NCBI RefSeq assembly: GCF_017355185.1
Contig: NZ_JADILJ010000028.1
Coordinates: forward strand, 1 to 46,952
Length of the DNA: 46,952 nt
DNA from: Rathayibacter sp. SD072
GTDB lineage: Bacteria > Actinomycetota > Actinomycetes > Actinomycetales > Microbacteriaceae
Reading direction: 5' to 3'
Both the position numbers and the translations under genes were made by a program. This document shows, piece by piece, positions 14,458 to 22,324 of the stretch. The notes beneath the pieces are model-generated. The model was given only the letters and a program-made list of their open reading frames with translations. It made no database searches and was not told the DNA's origin. Position 1 is the first letter of the stretch, and each line of letters begins with the position of its first letter.

Positions 14458-15588
14458 ATGGCCGCTGAGTCCGAGTTCGTCCGACCGGAGTTGACCTTCG
14501 AGCGCGAGTTCGGCCAGTACCGAAGCTGGTGGACCCGCGACCGGCGGGTCGTCGGCAACGCCCTGAGCATCTATCTGTACCTCCTGAGCCACCGCCGCGA
14601 CTACGCGATCACGCAAGCTCGCGCACAGCGGGACCTCGGGCTCGGCAAGGACGCGTTCCTGGCAGCGCGACGGCGGCTCGAGAGTGCTGGATACCTCCGG
14701 GCGGAGACCGTTCGCTGGCCGGCAGGGTCCGTCGATGAGGCCGGTAAGAAGATCGGCGGCCAGCCCCGGAAGCTCGTCTTCCACGTGCTGGACCCTGAAC
14801 CAATTGCCGACCACCCCGGGGGCCACGCCAAGGAGGGAAACCCGACAACGGGTCGTCCTACGGATCTCCCGGTGGACGAGTCGGGTGAGTCGGGGACTGA
14901 CAAGTCGACCGCACAATGCACCGACCACGACCTCGCGGCAGCCATAAGCCGAGGAGGAATACCCGCACACGGATCGACCGAAGTCCGGTCACCCGCCGCG
15001 AGGCAACCGACAACGGGCCATCCCGCTCTTAAGAAAGATCAATCTCAAGAACACCCCTCGATAAGAACTTCATCATCTCGACTACCGAAAACGCCTGCCC
15101 CCGCTCCGGATCACACCGACGAGACGGCCGAACTGCTACGTCAGTTGCACCCGAGGCTGGATCGATCGCGACTCGAGAACAGACTGATCGAGTTGCGTTC
15201 CGCTGGTCTTCTTCACAACGGCGTCCAGATGATCGATCTTCTTCAGGCTTCGAGCGCCATCCTCGGTCGAGCACGAGCGACCGTGGTCGACCCAGTCGCA
15301 TTCGTGGTTGCGGGAATCGAAGCAAGCCCGTACGAGTGGCTTCGAGTGACTGACGACCGCGAGCGCCCTGCCCCTCGCGAGACGATGAACGCACTCTGTG
15401 CCACGAAAGGACACCTCTGGGAAAGGCACGGCTGGTGCCGACGATGCAGCGCTCAGTCCCCCTGGTGCGGCGGGTGCGACTCGACGACGCGACTGGTGCG
15501 TTCGGGTGACGTCTGGGTTCCATGCCCAGCATGCGAGAGCACCCTCGAGGGCCTTCAGGCGCGGGCCAACGCTGTCGCCGTGCACTGA
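14458..15588 (+). CDS. Helix-turn-helix replication-initiator-like protein
   Basis: 376 aa. Residues ~10-75 form a winged-helix pattern (GQYRSWWTRDRRVVGNALSIYLYLLSHRRDYAITQARAQRDLGLGKDAFLAARRRLESAGYL), as seen in plasmid Rep/DnaD-like proteins of actinobacteria. The middle (~110-230) is low-complexity and hydrophilic. A second helical segment covers ~235-300. The C-terminus has six Cys residues in CRRC, CGGC and CPAC pairs, suggesting a zinc ribbon. The lead assignment as replication protein rests on the N-terminal fold plus adjacent parA and partner genes on the same strand; a transcriptional regulator remains possible. Codons use more A/T at position 3 than the flanking sugar loci, consistent with acquired DNA. 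The Shine-Dalgarno is weak. Confidence 0.6.
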   Translation: MAAESEFVRPELTFEREFGQYRSWWTRDRRVVGNALSIYLYLLSHRRDYAITQARAQRDLGLGKDAFLAARRRLESAGYLRAETVRWPAGSVDEAGKKIGGQPRKLVFHVLDPEPIADHPGGHAKEGNPTTGRPTDLPVDESGESGTDKSTAQCTDHDLAAAISRGGIPAHGSTEVRSPAARQPTTGHPALKKDQSQEHPSIRTSSSRLPKTPAPAPDHTDETAELLRQLHPRLDRSRLENRLIELRSAGLLHNGVQMIDLLQASSAILGRARATVVDPVAFVVAGIEASPYEWLRVTDDRERPAPRETMNALCATKGHLWERHGWCRRCSAQSPWCGGCDSTTRLVRSGDVWVPCPACESTLEGLQARANAVAVH

Positions 15589-15598
15589 CGAAGTGCGG

Positions 15599-15614
15599 GC
15601 CGCCTATGGGCGGC
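15599..15614 (+). terminator. Small hairpin after the Rep-like gene
   Basis: GCCGCC-TATG-GGCGGC is a 6-bp stem starting 11 bp after the stop. It could be a weak terminator between the Rep-like gene and parA. No T-tract is present. Confidence 0.35.
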
Positions 15615-15692
15615 TCGAGGACCGAACCGAATGCGGCCTGCAGTAGCTACCGCACTACTTGATGAAGGACCTACTGAAGTGAGTACTTGCAC

Positions 15693-16310
15693 ATGAACCA
15701 CAAGACGCTGGCATTCGTCAACCTGAAGGGCGGAACGGGGAAGACGACGTCGACTGCTTTCGTCTCTCATCAGCTCGCCACCACCGATCGCGCCGTCCTC
15801 ATGGTGGATGCTGACCCTCAGGGCTCTCTTCTTCGATGGAGCGAGAGTGCGGCATGGGCTATCCCGACGATCGCACTGCCGGTCCGGAACTTGGATTCTC
15901 GCCTCGGCGGCATCGTGCCGCCCGGCATCGAGATAGTCGTCGTGGACACTCCACCGACCGATGATCAGCGGGGGATAACAGCGGCAGCGATTGCCGACGT
16001 CCTGGTCGTCCCCATGGCGCCCACGTTGCTCGACTTCGAAAGGCTTAAAGACGTCTCAGCACTCATCGAGCTCGAGCGCGGTGACCGACCTGCAGACGCG
16101 AAGACGGTCGTACTGCTGAACAGAACAGTAACGAACGCTCGATCGACGCGGATGTACCGTGAAATCATCACCGAGCTCGGACATCAGGTTCTCGAATCGG
16201 AAGTAGCTCGACGAGAAGTGATCGCACAGTCCTTCGGGTCTCGTGTCGCATTCGGCTCTGTATTCGAAGCCGTTTCGCGCGAGGTCGCGGAACTCCTGGA
16301 ATTGCCGTGA
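15693..16310 (+). CDS. parA: ParA-like partition ATPase
   Basis: 205 aa from the ATG at 15693. The deviant Walker A motif FVNLKGGTGKTT is at residues ~7-18, Walker A' (VLMVDADPQGSLLRW) near 40, and Walker B (VVVDTPPT) near 82. These define the ParA/MinD family that moves plasmid cargo over the nucleoid. It is a short form without an N-terminal DNA-binding domain, as in small plasmid (type Ib-like) systems whose partner is a ribbon-helix-helix protein. The stop overlaps the next gene by GTGA, and that gene encodes such a candidate. The upstream gap contains repeated TACTTG-like words that could be a partition site. Confidence 0.92.
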   Translation: MNHKTLAFVNLKGGTGKTTSTAFVSHQLATTDRAVLMVDADPQGSLLRWSESAAWAIPTIALPVRNLDSRLGGIVPPGIEIVVVDTPPTDDQRGITAAAIADVLVVPMAPTLLDFERLKDVSALIELERGDRPADAKTVVLLNRTVTNARSTRMYREIITELGHQVLESEVARREVIAQSFGSRVAFGSVFEAVSREVAELLELP

Positions 16311-16618
16311 ATTCGTCCGCGCAACACCTGGCAGAGCGGCTTCGCGACGCCGCCCGCACACCTTCCGGGACCGTCGAGCCGACGCGCGCAGTACCAGCAG
16401 GGCCTCCGATCCGGACTAAACCGATCAGGGTGACGGCGGATCTGCCGCCGAGTACCTATCGAACCTTGAACGCGCTGACGCACGATCTGGCGGCCGCGCT
16501 GGGTCGACCCCGAGTGCATCAAGTGGAGCTCATCCGAGCTCTGATCGAGCTCGCGGGCGACGGATCGCCGTTAGGTCAGCAGATACGCGATGCAGTAGTG
16601 CAGCAAGTCCGTAGATGA
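16307..16618 (+). CDS. Ribbon-helix-helix-like partner of ParA
   Basis: 103 aa, GTG start overlapping the parA stop. A basic, disordered N-terminus of about 38 residues is followed by KPIRVTADLPPSTYRTLNALTHDLAAALGRPRVHQVELIRALIELA. This is a strand plus two helices, as in CopG/ParG-type ribbon-helix-helix DNA-binding domains. Size, order and coupling to parA fit a centromere-binding partition protein. The name rests on context and fold pattern, not on recognised close homology. Confidence 0.75.
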   Translation: MNSSAQHLAERLRDAARTPSGTVEPTRAVPAGPPIRTKPIRVTADLPPSTYRTLNALTHDLAAALGRPRVHQVELIRALIELAGDGSPLGQQIRDAVVQQVRR

Positions 16619-16656
16619 ACGACCGCCGGCAGCTACTGTCCGGGTGGGCAACGACA

Positions 16657-16980
16657 TCACGACTGCAGCGGAGCGGACCACTTCTGCAGGGCGAGGACCA
16701 GGACATCGAGTCGAGCGCGGTCCAGGACGTACTCCTGCCGATGCCAATCACCCGTCGAGGCTTGAAGTGCGCGTACGCGAAGAACGCCGAGGCTTCTGAG
16801 CCCGGCCAGGTGGAACTGGAGGGTCTTCAGATTGACGTTGAGCGCGCTCGCGATCGCGCCCCTGGTCGACGGTCCGCTCTGCACCAGGAAGTCGATGATC
16901 GCCAGCCGGACCCGGTTGCCGAACGCATCCGACGCCGCAAGGACGTCGTCGGGAAGTTCGAAGGAATCTCGGGTTGTCAC
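16657..16980 (-). CDS. ArsR-like winged-helix regulator
   Basis: 107 aa from the GTG at 16980 (a TTG at 17007 would add 9 residues). DAFGNRVRLAIIDFLVQSGPSTRGAIASALNVNLKTLQFHLAGLRSLGVLRV (about residues 18-70) is a clear winged-helix domain of the ArsR/helix_turn_helix type. The second half (GDWHRQEYVLDRARLDVLVLALQKW) would be the dimer helix. There are no metal-binding Cys motifs. It is convergent with the parAB-like pair and divergent from the frameshifted gene at 17037, which it may control. Confidence 0.75.
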   Translation of the reverse strand: MTTRDSFELPDDVLAASDAFGNRVRLAIIDFLVQSGPSTRGAIASALNVNLKTLQFHLAGLRSLGVLRVRALQASTGDWHRQEYVLDRARLDVLVLALQKWSAPLQS

Positions 16981-17036
16981 ACGCCAAGTTTCGCGGACGT
17001 TACGCAACGAGCGACGAACGACTCTAGGATATTTCT

Positions 17037-17425
17037 ATGATCCTTGAATTTGCCCCCCGGTCGACCTGGACGCTCCCGCTTCAGACATCCTGATCCGGGC
17101 GGTGGTCCTCGCACCTCCTCTCCGCCTCGATTCGGGAGACTGGGCGTTCCCCATCGCGGCCGGTCGCTCCCGCGACGTCGTCCTCGGCGAGGTGCGAGTG
17201 GACGAGCGGCTGATGAGTCCGAGCCAGTTCGCCGAGCACGAAGAGTGGTGGATCGAAGGAGTCGTGGAGTTCGTGCGCAGCCGGAACGCGGCCGTAGACG
17301 AGGACATCGTCCCCGGGATGGTCACGATCTTCGCCATCGAGGCAGAGCGCGTTGGACTGAGCCCGATCTGTCCGGCCGGAGTTGACTCCGGCCGGTTCGA
17401 GGATCTCGACATCTGGAGCCAATGA
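17037..17425 (+). pseudogene. Hypothetical protein, frameshifted at a C-tract
   Basis: An ATG at 17037 behind TAGGAT reads MILEFAP and then hits a stop at 17091. A second frame is open across the same region and codes well from PPVDLDAPASDILIRAVVLAPP through WAFPIAAGRSRDVVLGEVRV to a TGA at 17425. The two frames join if the run of six C at 17053-17058 were seven. So this is a frameshifted gene, a sequencing error, or a gene that really starts at the GTG at 17102 (107 aa) without a visible ribosome-binding site. Product not recognised; it is acidic and soluble. Confidence 0.5.
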
Positions 17426-17790
17426 ATCGTGATGAGGATGGAACTGCCGCGGATCGCTCCGCGATCCTTGCCCTGCATCACTCTTCCGCCGCCTGAGCAG
17501 CCTCTCCGCCGGTTCACCAGTGAATTCTGTGGACGCAGCGACATTTTTGAGACGGCGCGTCAGCTCGCGGTCGCAGAGATGCCGGAAGGCTCGGTTAGTA
17601 ACGTCGTCATGAAGCTGATGCCGTCGATGTTTGATTCGGCGACGGCCCACGGATCCCGCAGGACGCCATCGACGTGCATATGCGCGCCGATGTCATGCAG
17701 GGCCGGCCGGCGAGCGAGGCTGTCGCGCAGTCCGGTCGTGTGCACGTGCCGAAGATCAACCACGGACGTTCAGCTGCGCGCGCTCAATAA
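17422..17790 (+). pseudogene. Decayed coding remnants
   Basis: An ATG at 17422 overlaps the previous stop and reads 24 codons (MNRDEDGTAADRSAILALHH...), an opening that resembles SnoaL-like NTF2-fold proteins, then stops at 17496. After several stops, another coding-looking stretch without a start runs 17632-17790 (IPQDAIDVHMRADVMQG...PKINHGR) to a TAA. G/C dominates its third positions. The antisense strand also has a 67-codon frame here (17560-17763). None can be assigned; the picture is gene decay at the right side of the island. Confidence 0.35.
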
Positions 17791-17809
17791 GGAAAAGCGG
17801 GATGACCGC

Positions 17810-17856
17810 GCGGCACCCCCGGTCCATCGCACCGGGGTGCGATCCGAGGGTGCCGC
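17810..17856 (-). terminator. Nested hairpin terminator of the lipoprotein hydrolase gene
   Basis: The outer stem is GCGGCACCC (17810-17818) with GGGTGCCGC (17848-17856). The inner stem is ATCGCACC (17826-17833) with GGTGCGAT (17836-17843). Both are perfect. The structure lies 12 bp past the hydrolase stop and is followed on the minus strand by a short T-run. Confidence 0.75.
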
Positions 17857-17868
17857 TTCTCAAGGAGA

Positions 17869-19056
17869 TCAGGCTGCGCTGGAGGCGAGGTTCTCGCGGA
17901 AGAAGCGCTCGAGAGTGTCGAATGGGATCAGATCAGTGCGGTCGTAGAGATCGATGTGACGCGCGCCGGGGACGACGACGAATTCCGCTCGGCCACCGCT
18001 CTTCTCGAGAGCCTCGTCGCTGAACCATTTCGAATGGGCGATATCGCCGGTGATGAGAAGGATATTGCGAGGCGCGATGTCGGCGATGTTGCGAAGCGCG
18101 CCGAAGTTGACGTGGGAGGCATAGCTATTGATGGTGAATCCGCCAACAGAGCGAGGGTGCTCGCCTCGTTCCGTCATGTAGTACTCCCAGAACTCAGCCG
18201 TGTTCGCGTCGGGGGCGCCTTCGGGGGGCGTCTCAGCGGGGAAATCTCCCATGCGGACAGGCTCGTCGAGATCGAGGTCACTCCAACGCTGAGCAGCGAC
18301 CATGTCGAGCATCGCCCTGCGGTCCGCATCGGTCCCGGCGTGCTGCCATCCATCGCGCACTGCGCCGCTGATGTCGTACATCGCCGATGTCGCGACCGCC
18401 TTGATTCGCGGATCCACGCTGGCCTGGCTGAGCACGAAGCCCCCGGAGCCGCAGATGCCGATCGCACCGATCTGCTCCCGATCGACGAAAGGAAGGCTGC
18501 CGAGCAGATCTACCCCGGCGCTGAAATCCTCGGCGAAAAGTTCTGGTGAAGTGAGATGACGAGGCGAACCCGAGGATTCTCCATTGTGCGAGGGGTCGAA
18601 GGCCAGCGCGACAAACCCGCGGCGAGCAAGCTCCTGCCCGTAGATGCCCGCACCCTGTTCCTTCACCCCTCCGTGCGGCGGACCAATCACGATCGCCTGA
18701 TGGGACTGCGACGTATCAAGGTCGGCACCGTAGTACAGGTCGCCGGCGAGCGTGATGCCGTAGCGGTTCAGGTAGCGAACGGGAGTGCGGGTGATGCCCT
18801 CGTCGAGAGCAAAGGTGTAGCCCTCGAGCTGCTGGGGGCCGGTGACGCTCTGGTCGCGCAGGAGCGAACCCGGTCCGGTTCGGTCAACGGCAGCCTCCGC
18901 GGTCGGCTCCTGAGCGTCCGCGCCCGCGGTGCATCCGCTCAAGGTGAGCGCGCCAGCGGCCGCCCCCAGACCGGCGAAGTGCAGGAGGCGTCGCCGCCCG
19001 AGCCGCATACCGTTCGGAGTCTCAGCGTTCGTGGAGATCAGCTTGGTGTCAGTCAT
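17869..19056 (-). CDS. Alpha/beta hydrolase lipoprotein (YcjY/dienelactone-hydrolase-like)
   Basis: 395 aa from the ATG at 19056. The N-terminus has a Tat-like RRRLLHFAG and a lipobox LSGC (Cys42), so it is an exported lipoprotein. The fold is alpha/beta hydrolase. HGGVKEQG holds the oxyanion region, and the nucleophile elbow GICGSGGF (about residue 200) carries Cys rather than Ser, as in dienelactone hydrolase and E. coli YcjY relatives. LITGD supplies the acid and GARHIDLYD the His (about residue 367). Substrate unknown. It is monocistronic, ends in a nested hairpin, and its upstream region carries a perfect TAGTCAGTGACTA palindrome. Confidence 0.85.
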   Translation of the reverse strand: MTDTKLISTNAETPNGMRLGRRRLLHFAGLGAAAGALTLSGCTAGADAQEPTAEAAVDRTGPGSLLRDQSVTGPQQLEGYTFALDEGITRTPVRYLNRYGITLAGDLYYGADLDTSQSHQAIVIGPPHGGVKEQGAGIYGQELARRGFVALAFDPSHNGESSGSPRHLTSPELFAEDFSAGVDLLGSLPFVDREQIGAIGICGSGGFVLSQASVDPRIKAVATSAMYDISGAVRDGWQHAGTDADRRAMLDMVAAQRWSDLDLDEPVRMGDFPAETPPEGAPDANTAEFWEYYMTERGEHPRSVGGFTINSYASHVNFGALRNIADIAPRNILLITGDIAHSKWFSDEALEKSGGRAEFVVVPGARHIDLYDRTDLIPFDTLERFFRENLASSAA

Positions 19057-19218
19057 GACGTCTCTTTCAAACTCGGGAAAGTCGCGGATGGATGACATTC
19101 ATCTAGCCAGTCCCGAGCGATGTCAGCCAGGTTCCACCAGGGCCTGCATAAGGACCGCTGAACGCTTCCCGATAGAACGCCTGGCCGATTGGACCTCCAC
19201 ACAGGCATCGCGATACCA

Positions 19219-19277
19219 TCACTGACTACTTGAAGTGGCGGCTTTTATTTTCTCGCCTAATTGATAGTCAGTGACTA
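19219..19277 (-). promoter_or_regulatory. Palindromic operator/promoter upstream of the hydrolase
   Basis: TAGTCAGTGACTA (19265-19277) is a perfect 13-bp palindrome. TCACTGACTA (19219-19228) is the exact inverted partner of TAGTCAGTGA (19265-19274). Between them lies AT-rich DNA with AAAATAAAAG on the minus strand, a likely -10 region. Sites flanking a promoter fit a TetR-type repressor, but no TetR gene is present in the window. Confidence 0.5.
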
Positions 19278-19582
19278 CAGCCACAAAACCGATGACGGAC
19301 GCGACGACCCAGATGGCTTGATCACGTCGTTGGAGGGGACAGACGCAGTCAATCCTTGTCGGCTACGCCTCCAAGAGGATAGGAAACGACAACAGGACCG
19401 ATGCCAGCCGCTTCCGTCCCGTCGGCTTCTGGTGCGGGATGACGAAATCTCGATCAACTAGGTGCTCGTCGCGAAATGGTCGGCGGATCGGCCCGAGTCG
19501 CGGTCCCCGTCCGACGCCTTCGACCAGCGCCCGAGGTCCTGTCGGTCGCTCGCTTCGGCATGAGGAGGCCGATGAGAGCGTC
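19278..19582. other. Gene-free stretch
   Basis: Short frames exist on both strands but none has a ribosome-binding site, recognisable domain or consistent codon bias. I see nothing I can name between the hydrolase operator and the LacI operator. Confidence 0.5.
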
Positions 19583-19600
19583 GCTGCTAACGTTGTCATT
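19583..19600 (+). promoter_or_regulatory. Candidate LacI-type operator in the lacI-like gene's leader
   Basis: GCTGCTAACGTTGTCATT is centred on AAC|GTT and shares the 12-mer TAACGTTGTCAT with the better palindrome at 22331-22348. Its position 53 bp before the LacI-type start suggests autoregulation. Confidence 0.5.
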
Positions 19601-19652
19601 CCAGGCGGACGGCAGCGACCGAGAGCGTAGCGAAGTGACATCGGGAGAACCA

Positions 19653-20750
19653 ATGGCGAGGGCCCCGGGCATGGTGGATGTGGCTCGAGTGGCTGGTGTC
19701 TCGCACGTCACGGTGTCGCGTGTCCTCAACGGCCATCCTCCGGTGCGACCCGAGACCCGCGCGAAGGTGTTGGCGGCGATCGAGGAGCTCGGCTACCGCC
19801 GGAACAGCTTGGCGCGGGCGCTGAAAAGCGGCAGAACCTCCACGATTGGTGTCGTCATTGCGGGGTCGGAGCTGTTCGAGTTGCCGCGGATCCTTCTTGG
19901 CGTCGAGAGCGAGGCCAAGAGCGCCGGCTTCTGGGTGACGCTCGCGAGCTGGCAGGGGGGCGACCAGGGTGACTTGGAGGAGACGCTGAGCAGACTGTCC
20001 GACCAGGCGGTGGAGGGCATCGCGGTCATCGCCGACCGCCCGCTCGCGGTGGAGGCACTCGCCTCCGTTCACACCCGCGTCCCCACGACGGTGGTGATGT
20101 CGGGTCAGGTCGAGGGAACCGGGTTGAGCTTCGTGGAACTCGATCAGGTGCTCGGTGCTCGGCTTGCCGTCCGACACCTGCTCGAGCTCGGACACCCCTC
20201 GGTCGCGCATATCAGCGGTGCTTTGCGCACCTTCGATGCGCGCGCTCGCGTCGAGGGGTGGCGCGCCGAGCTGCAGGCCGCCGGTCTCGGTGAGGGCCTG
20301 CTTCTGGAGGGTGACTTCACGGCCGACAGCGGGTTCCGCCTCGCGACCGAGCTTCTCGAGCGCCACGAACCGCTGCCGTCGGCGATCTTCGTCGGAAACG
20401 ACCACATGACGATGGGTGTCTTGGCCGCTTTCGCTCGTCGAGGCGTCAGAGTGCCGGAGGACGTGTCTCTGGTCGGCTTCGACGACATCGCGGGAGCGGG
20501 TTACCTCGTGCCGGCGCTGACCACGATCCGTCAGGATTTCGTGAATCTCGGATCGCTGTCCATTCGGATCCTGACCGAGATGATGCGTGGGGACTCGCCG
20601 CGCGTCGCGCGGATCCCCCCGGATCTCGTTCTGCGTGCGAGTACCGCCGCACCGCGGAGCGGTGAGGCCGGTCAGACCACCGGAGTCAGCCTCGCCGTGG
20701 ACTCTGCGAAGGCGCTGCGCGCACCCTCCTCCTCGCTCACATCGCTGTAG
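19653..20750 (+). CDS. LacI family transcriptional regulator
   Basis: 365 aa; ATG at 19653 behind GGGAGAACC. The N-terminal LacI helix-turn-helix reads MVDVARVAGVSHVTVSRVLNGHPPVRPETRAKVLAAIEELGYRRN, with hinge helix NSLARALKSG. A periplasmic-binding-like effector domain follows (TIGVVIAGSELFE... IFVGNDHMTMGVLAAFARRGVRVPEDVSLVGFDDI). The domain should end near LVLRASTAAP; about 30 extra residues (GVSLAVDSAKALRAPSSSLTSL at the end) run over the 3' end of the convergent GH43 gene for 79 bp. It likely represses the divergent GH43/importer promoters through the AACGTT-centred operator, with a xylo-oligosaccharide inducer as inference. Confidence 0.93.
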   Translation: MARAPGMVDVARVAGVSHVTVSRVLNGHPPVRPETRAKVLAAIEELGYRRNSLARALKSGRTSTIGVVIAGSELFELPRILLGVESEAKSAGFWVTLASWQGGDQGDLEETLSRLSDQAVEGIAVIADRPLAVEALASVHTRVPTTVVMSGQVEGTGLSFVELDQVLGARLAVRHLLELGHPSVAHISGALRTFDARARVEGWRAELQAAGLGEGLLLEGDFTADSGFRLATELLERHEPLPSAIFVGNDHMTMGVLAAFARRGVRVPEDVSLVGFDDIAGAGYLVPALTTIRQDFVNLGSLSIRILTEMMRGDSPRVARIPPDLVLRASTAAPRSGEAGQTTGVSLAVDSAKALRAPSSSLTSL

Positions 20751-22294
20751 CCGAAGTCCGAGAACCGCGCCAAGGTCGTCGACGGGCGTCCGTTCGCCGT
20801 CGCGTAGGGCCCCAGGAGAACCCCTACGAATCCGCCGGCCGTCTGCGTGCTGAGCAGTCGTCCGTCCGCGCAGCCGAGCCGCGTAGCGACCGGCTGCCCG
20901 GAGGGTCGGAAGGAGAACGTGTAGTCGAGACCTGTGCCGTTGACGAGGATCTCGACGTCGCCGTCCGGCAGGTGCGAGACGGCCGACTCCGATCGCACGC
21001 CGTCGGTGAACTCGGACAGGACCAGCTCGCGACCCTCAGGGCCGAGACGAACAGTCGCTGTGACGTGCCCTCTCTCCCCTTGGTGCAGGGCCAGGCCCGC
21101 CTCCTCCCCCGCTTCGAGCGGGGCGAAGTCGACGACGAGTCTCGCGGTGAAGTGCATCGACGTCTGCCTGCAACCGACGAAGGACGGGCGTCCGCGGTCG
21201 GCGAGAGTCGCAGATCCGGCTGGCAGCACCAGCACGCCGTTGTCACAGAGGGGCGGAAGTGCACGGAGGGAGAGCCACTCCGGGGGCAAGACGCCGCTGG
21301 CATCCTGACCGAATCCCGACCTTCTCATCTGATCCTGGGGCCTCAGCTCGACGGTCCCGTTTCCCGCCGACGCCCGCGGTCGGGTTTCCAGGCTTCGGAC
21401 GCGTCCAGAGCCTGGAGCGAACACGGGTCCTGCAGAACTCCACGTCACGGGCACCAGGAACACCTCGCGACCGAGCACGTGATGCCCCTCGGTCGGTCGG
21501 GTGCCGAGCAGTACCGCCCAGGTCTCCCCCGACACCGTGTCCACCAGGTCGGCGTGGCCGACGTTCTGGATCGGCTCCTCCGGCACGTGATGACGGTGGG
21601 TCAGGAGGGGGTTCCGGGGGTCTCCGACGTACGGGCCGGTCACGGTCGCGGCTCGAGCGACAGTCACCGAGTGGTTCCCCTCGGTGCCCCCTTCGGCTGC
21701 GACGAGGAAGTACTCGTCGCCGCGTCGGTGGATGTGCGGTCCTTCGACCCAGGCTCCGCGGACAGCGCCGTGCCACAGGACGTGCGTCGGGCCTGTCAGG
21801 CTCAAGGTATCGAGGTCGAGCTCGCGCATCCACAGCTCACCCGGCCCGCCGACCGCGGGATGGAGCGTGTCGCGGCATCCGGTGAACCAGCAGCGCCCAT
21901 CGTCGTCGAAGAAGAGGGACGGGTCGATCCCTTCCGCGTCGAGCGTGACGGGGTCGGACCAGGGTCCGGCGGGGTCGGTCGCCGTCGCGAGCAACGTGAC
22001 GATTCCCTGCCGTTCGCGGGCGATGGTGGTCACGACGTAGAAGACACCGCGGTGGTGCCGGATCGTCGGGGCCCAGAGCCCGTCCGAGACGTCGAGGCCG
22101 TCGAGGTCGATGACGCCCGGGCGATCGAAGACGTGACCGAGCGGCGTCCAGGACACGAGGTCCGTGCTGTGGAAGACGGGGATGCCGGGAAGGTACGCGA
22201 ACGAGGAGACGACGAGGTAGTAGTCGTCATCGACGCGGCAGACGGACGGGTCGGGATGAAACCCCGGAAGGACGGGATTGGTGAAGACGGCCAT
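20672..22294 (-). CDS. GH43 beta-xylosidase/arabinofuranosidase-like enzyme
   Basis: 540 aa, no signal peptide; ATG behind GAGGGAAGCC. The five-blade propeller starts with NPVLPGFHPDPS, whose Asp (residue 15) is the GH43 general base. LWAPTIRHHRGVFYVV is another blade, DPSLFFDDDGRCWF holds the pKa-modulating Asp, and AWVEGPHIHRR (about residue 184) supplies the acid Glu. The C-terminal ~200 residues form the lectin-like GH43 C2 sandwich (FVGCRQTSMHFTARLVVDFAPLEAGEEAGLALHQ). This two-domain layout is usual for intracellular beta-xylosidases. It is divergent from the importer operon, and the shared promoter contains a LacI-type operator. Confidence 0.92.
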   Translation of the reverse strand: MAVFTNPVLPGFHPDPSVCRVDDDYYLVVSSFAYLPGIPVFHSTDLVSWTPLGHVFDRPGVIDLDGLDVSDGLWAPTIRHHRGVFYVVTTIARERQGIVTLLATATDPAGPWSDPVTLDAEGIDPSLFFDDDGRCWFTGCRDTLHPAVGGPGELWMRELDLDTLSLTGPTHVLWHGAVRGAWVEGPHIHRRGDEYFLVAAEGGTEGNHSVTVARAATVTGPYVGDPRNPLLTHRHHVPEEPIQNVGHADLVDTVSGETWAVLLGTRPTEGHHVLGREVFLVPVTWSSAGPVFAPGSGRVRSLETRPRASAGNGTVELRPQDQMRRSGFGQDASGVLPPEWLSLRALPPLCDNGVLVLPAGSATLADRGRPSFVGCRQTSMHFTARLVVDFAPLEAGEEAGLALHQGERGHVTATVRLGPEGRELVLSEFTDGVRSESAVSHLPDGDVEILVNGTGLDYTFSFRPSGQPVATRLGCADGRLLSTQTAGGFVGVLLGPYATANGRPSTTLARFSDFGYSDVSEEEGARSAFAESTARLTPVV

Positions 22295-22324
22295 GGCTTC
22301 CCTCTAGGTGCGGCGCAAATGCGC

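Noticed and set aside
17560-17763. 67-codon minus-strand ORF (MVDLRHVHTTGLRDSL...)
   Set aside because: Plausible composition, but no recognisable family, no clear ribosome-binding site, and the opposite strand has an equally coding-like stretch; noted only as part of the decayed region.
19439-19630. 63-codon plus-strand ORF before the LacI gene
   Set aside because: Arg/Ser/Pro-rich, no Shine-Dalgarno, overlaps the operator region; likely chance.
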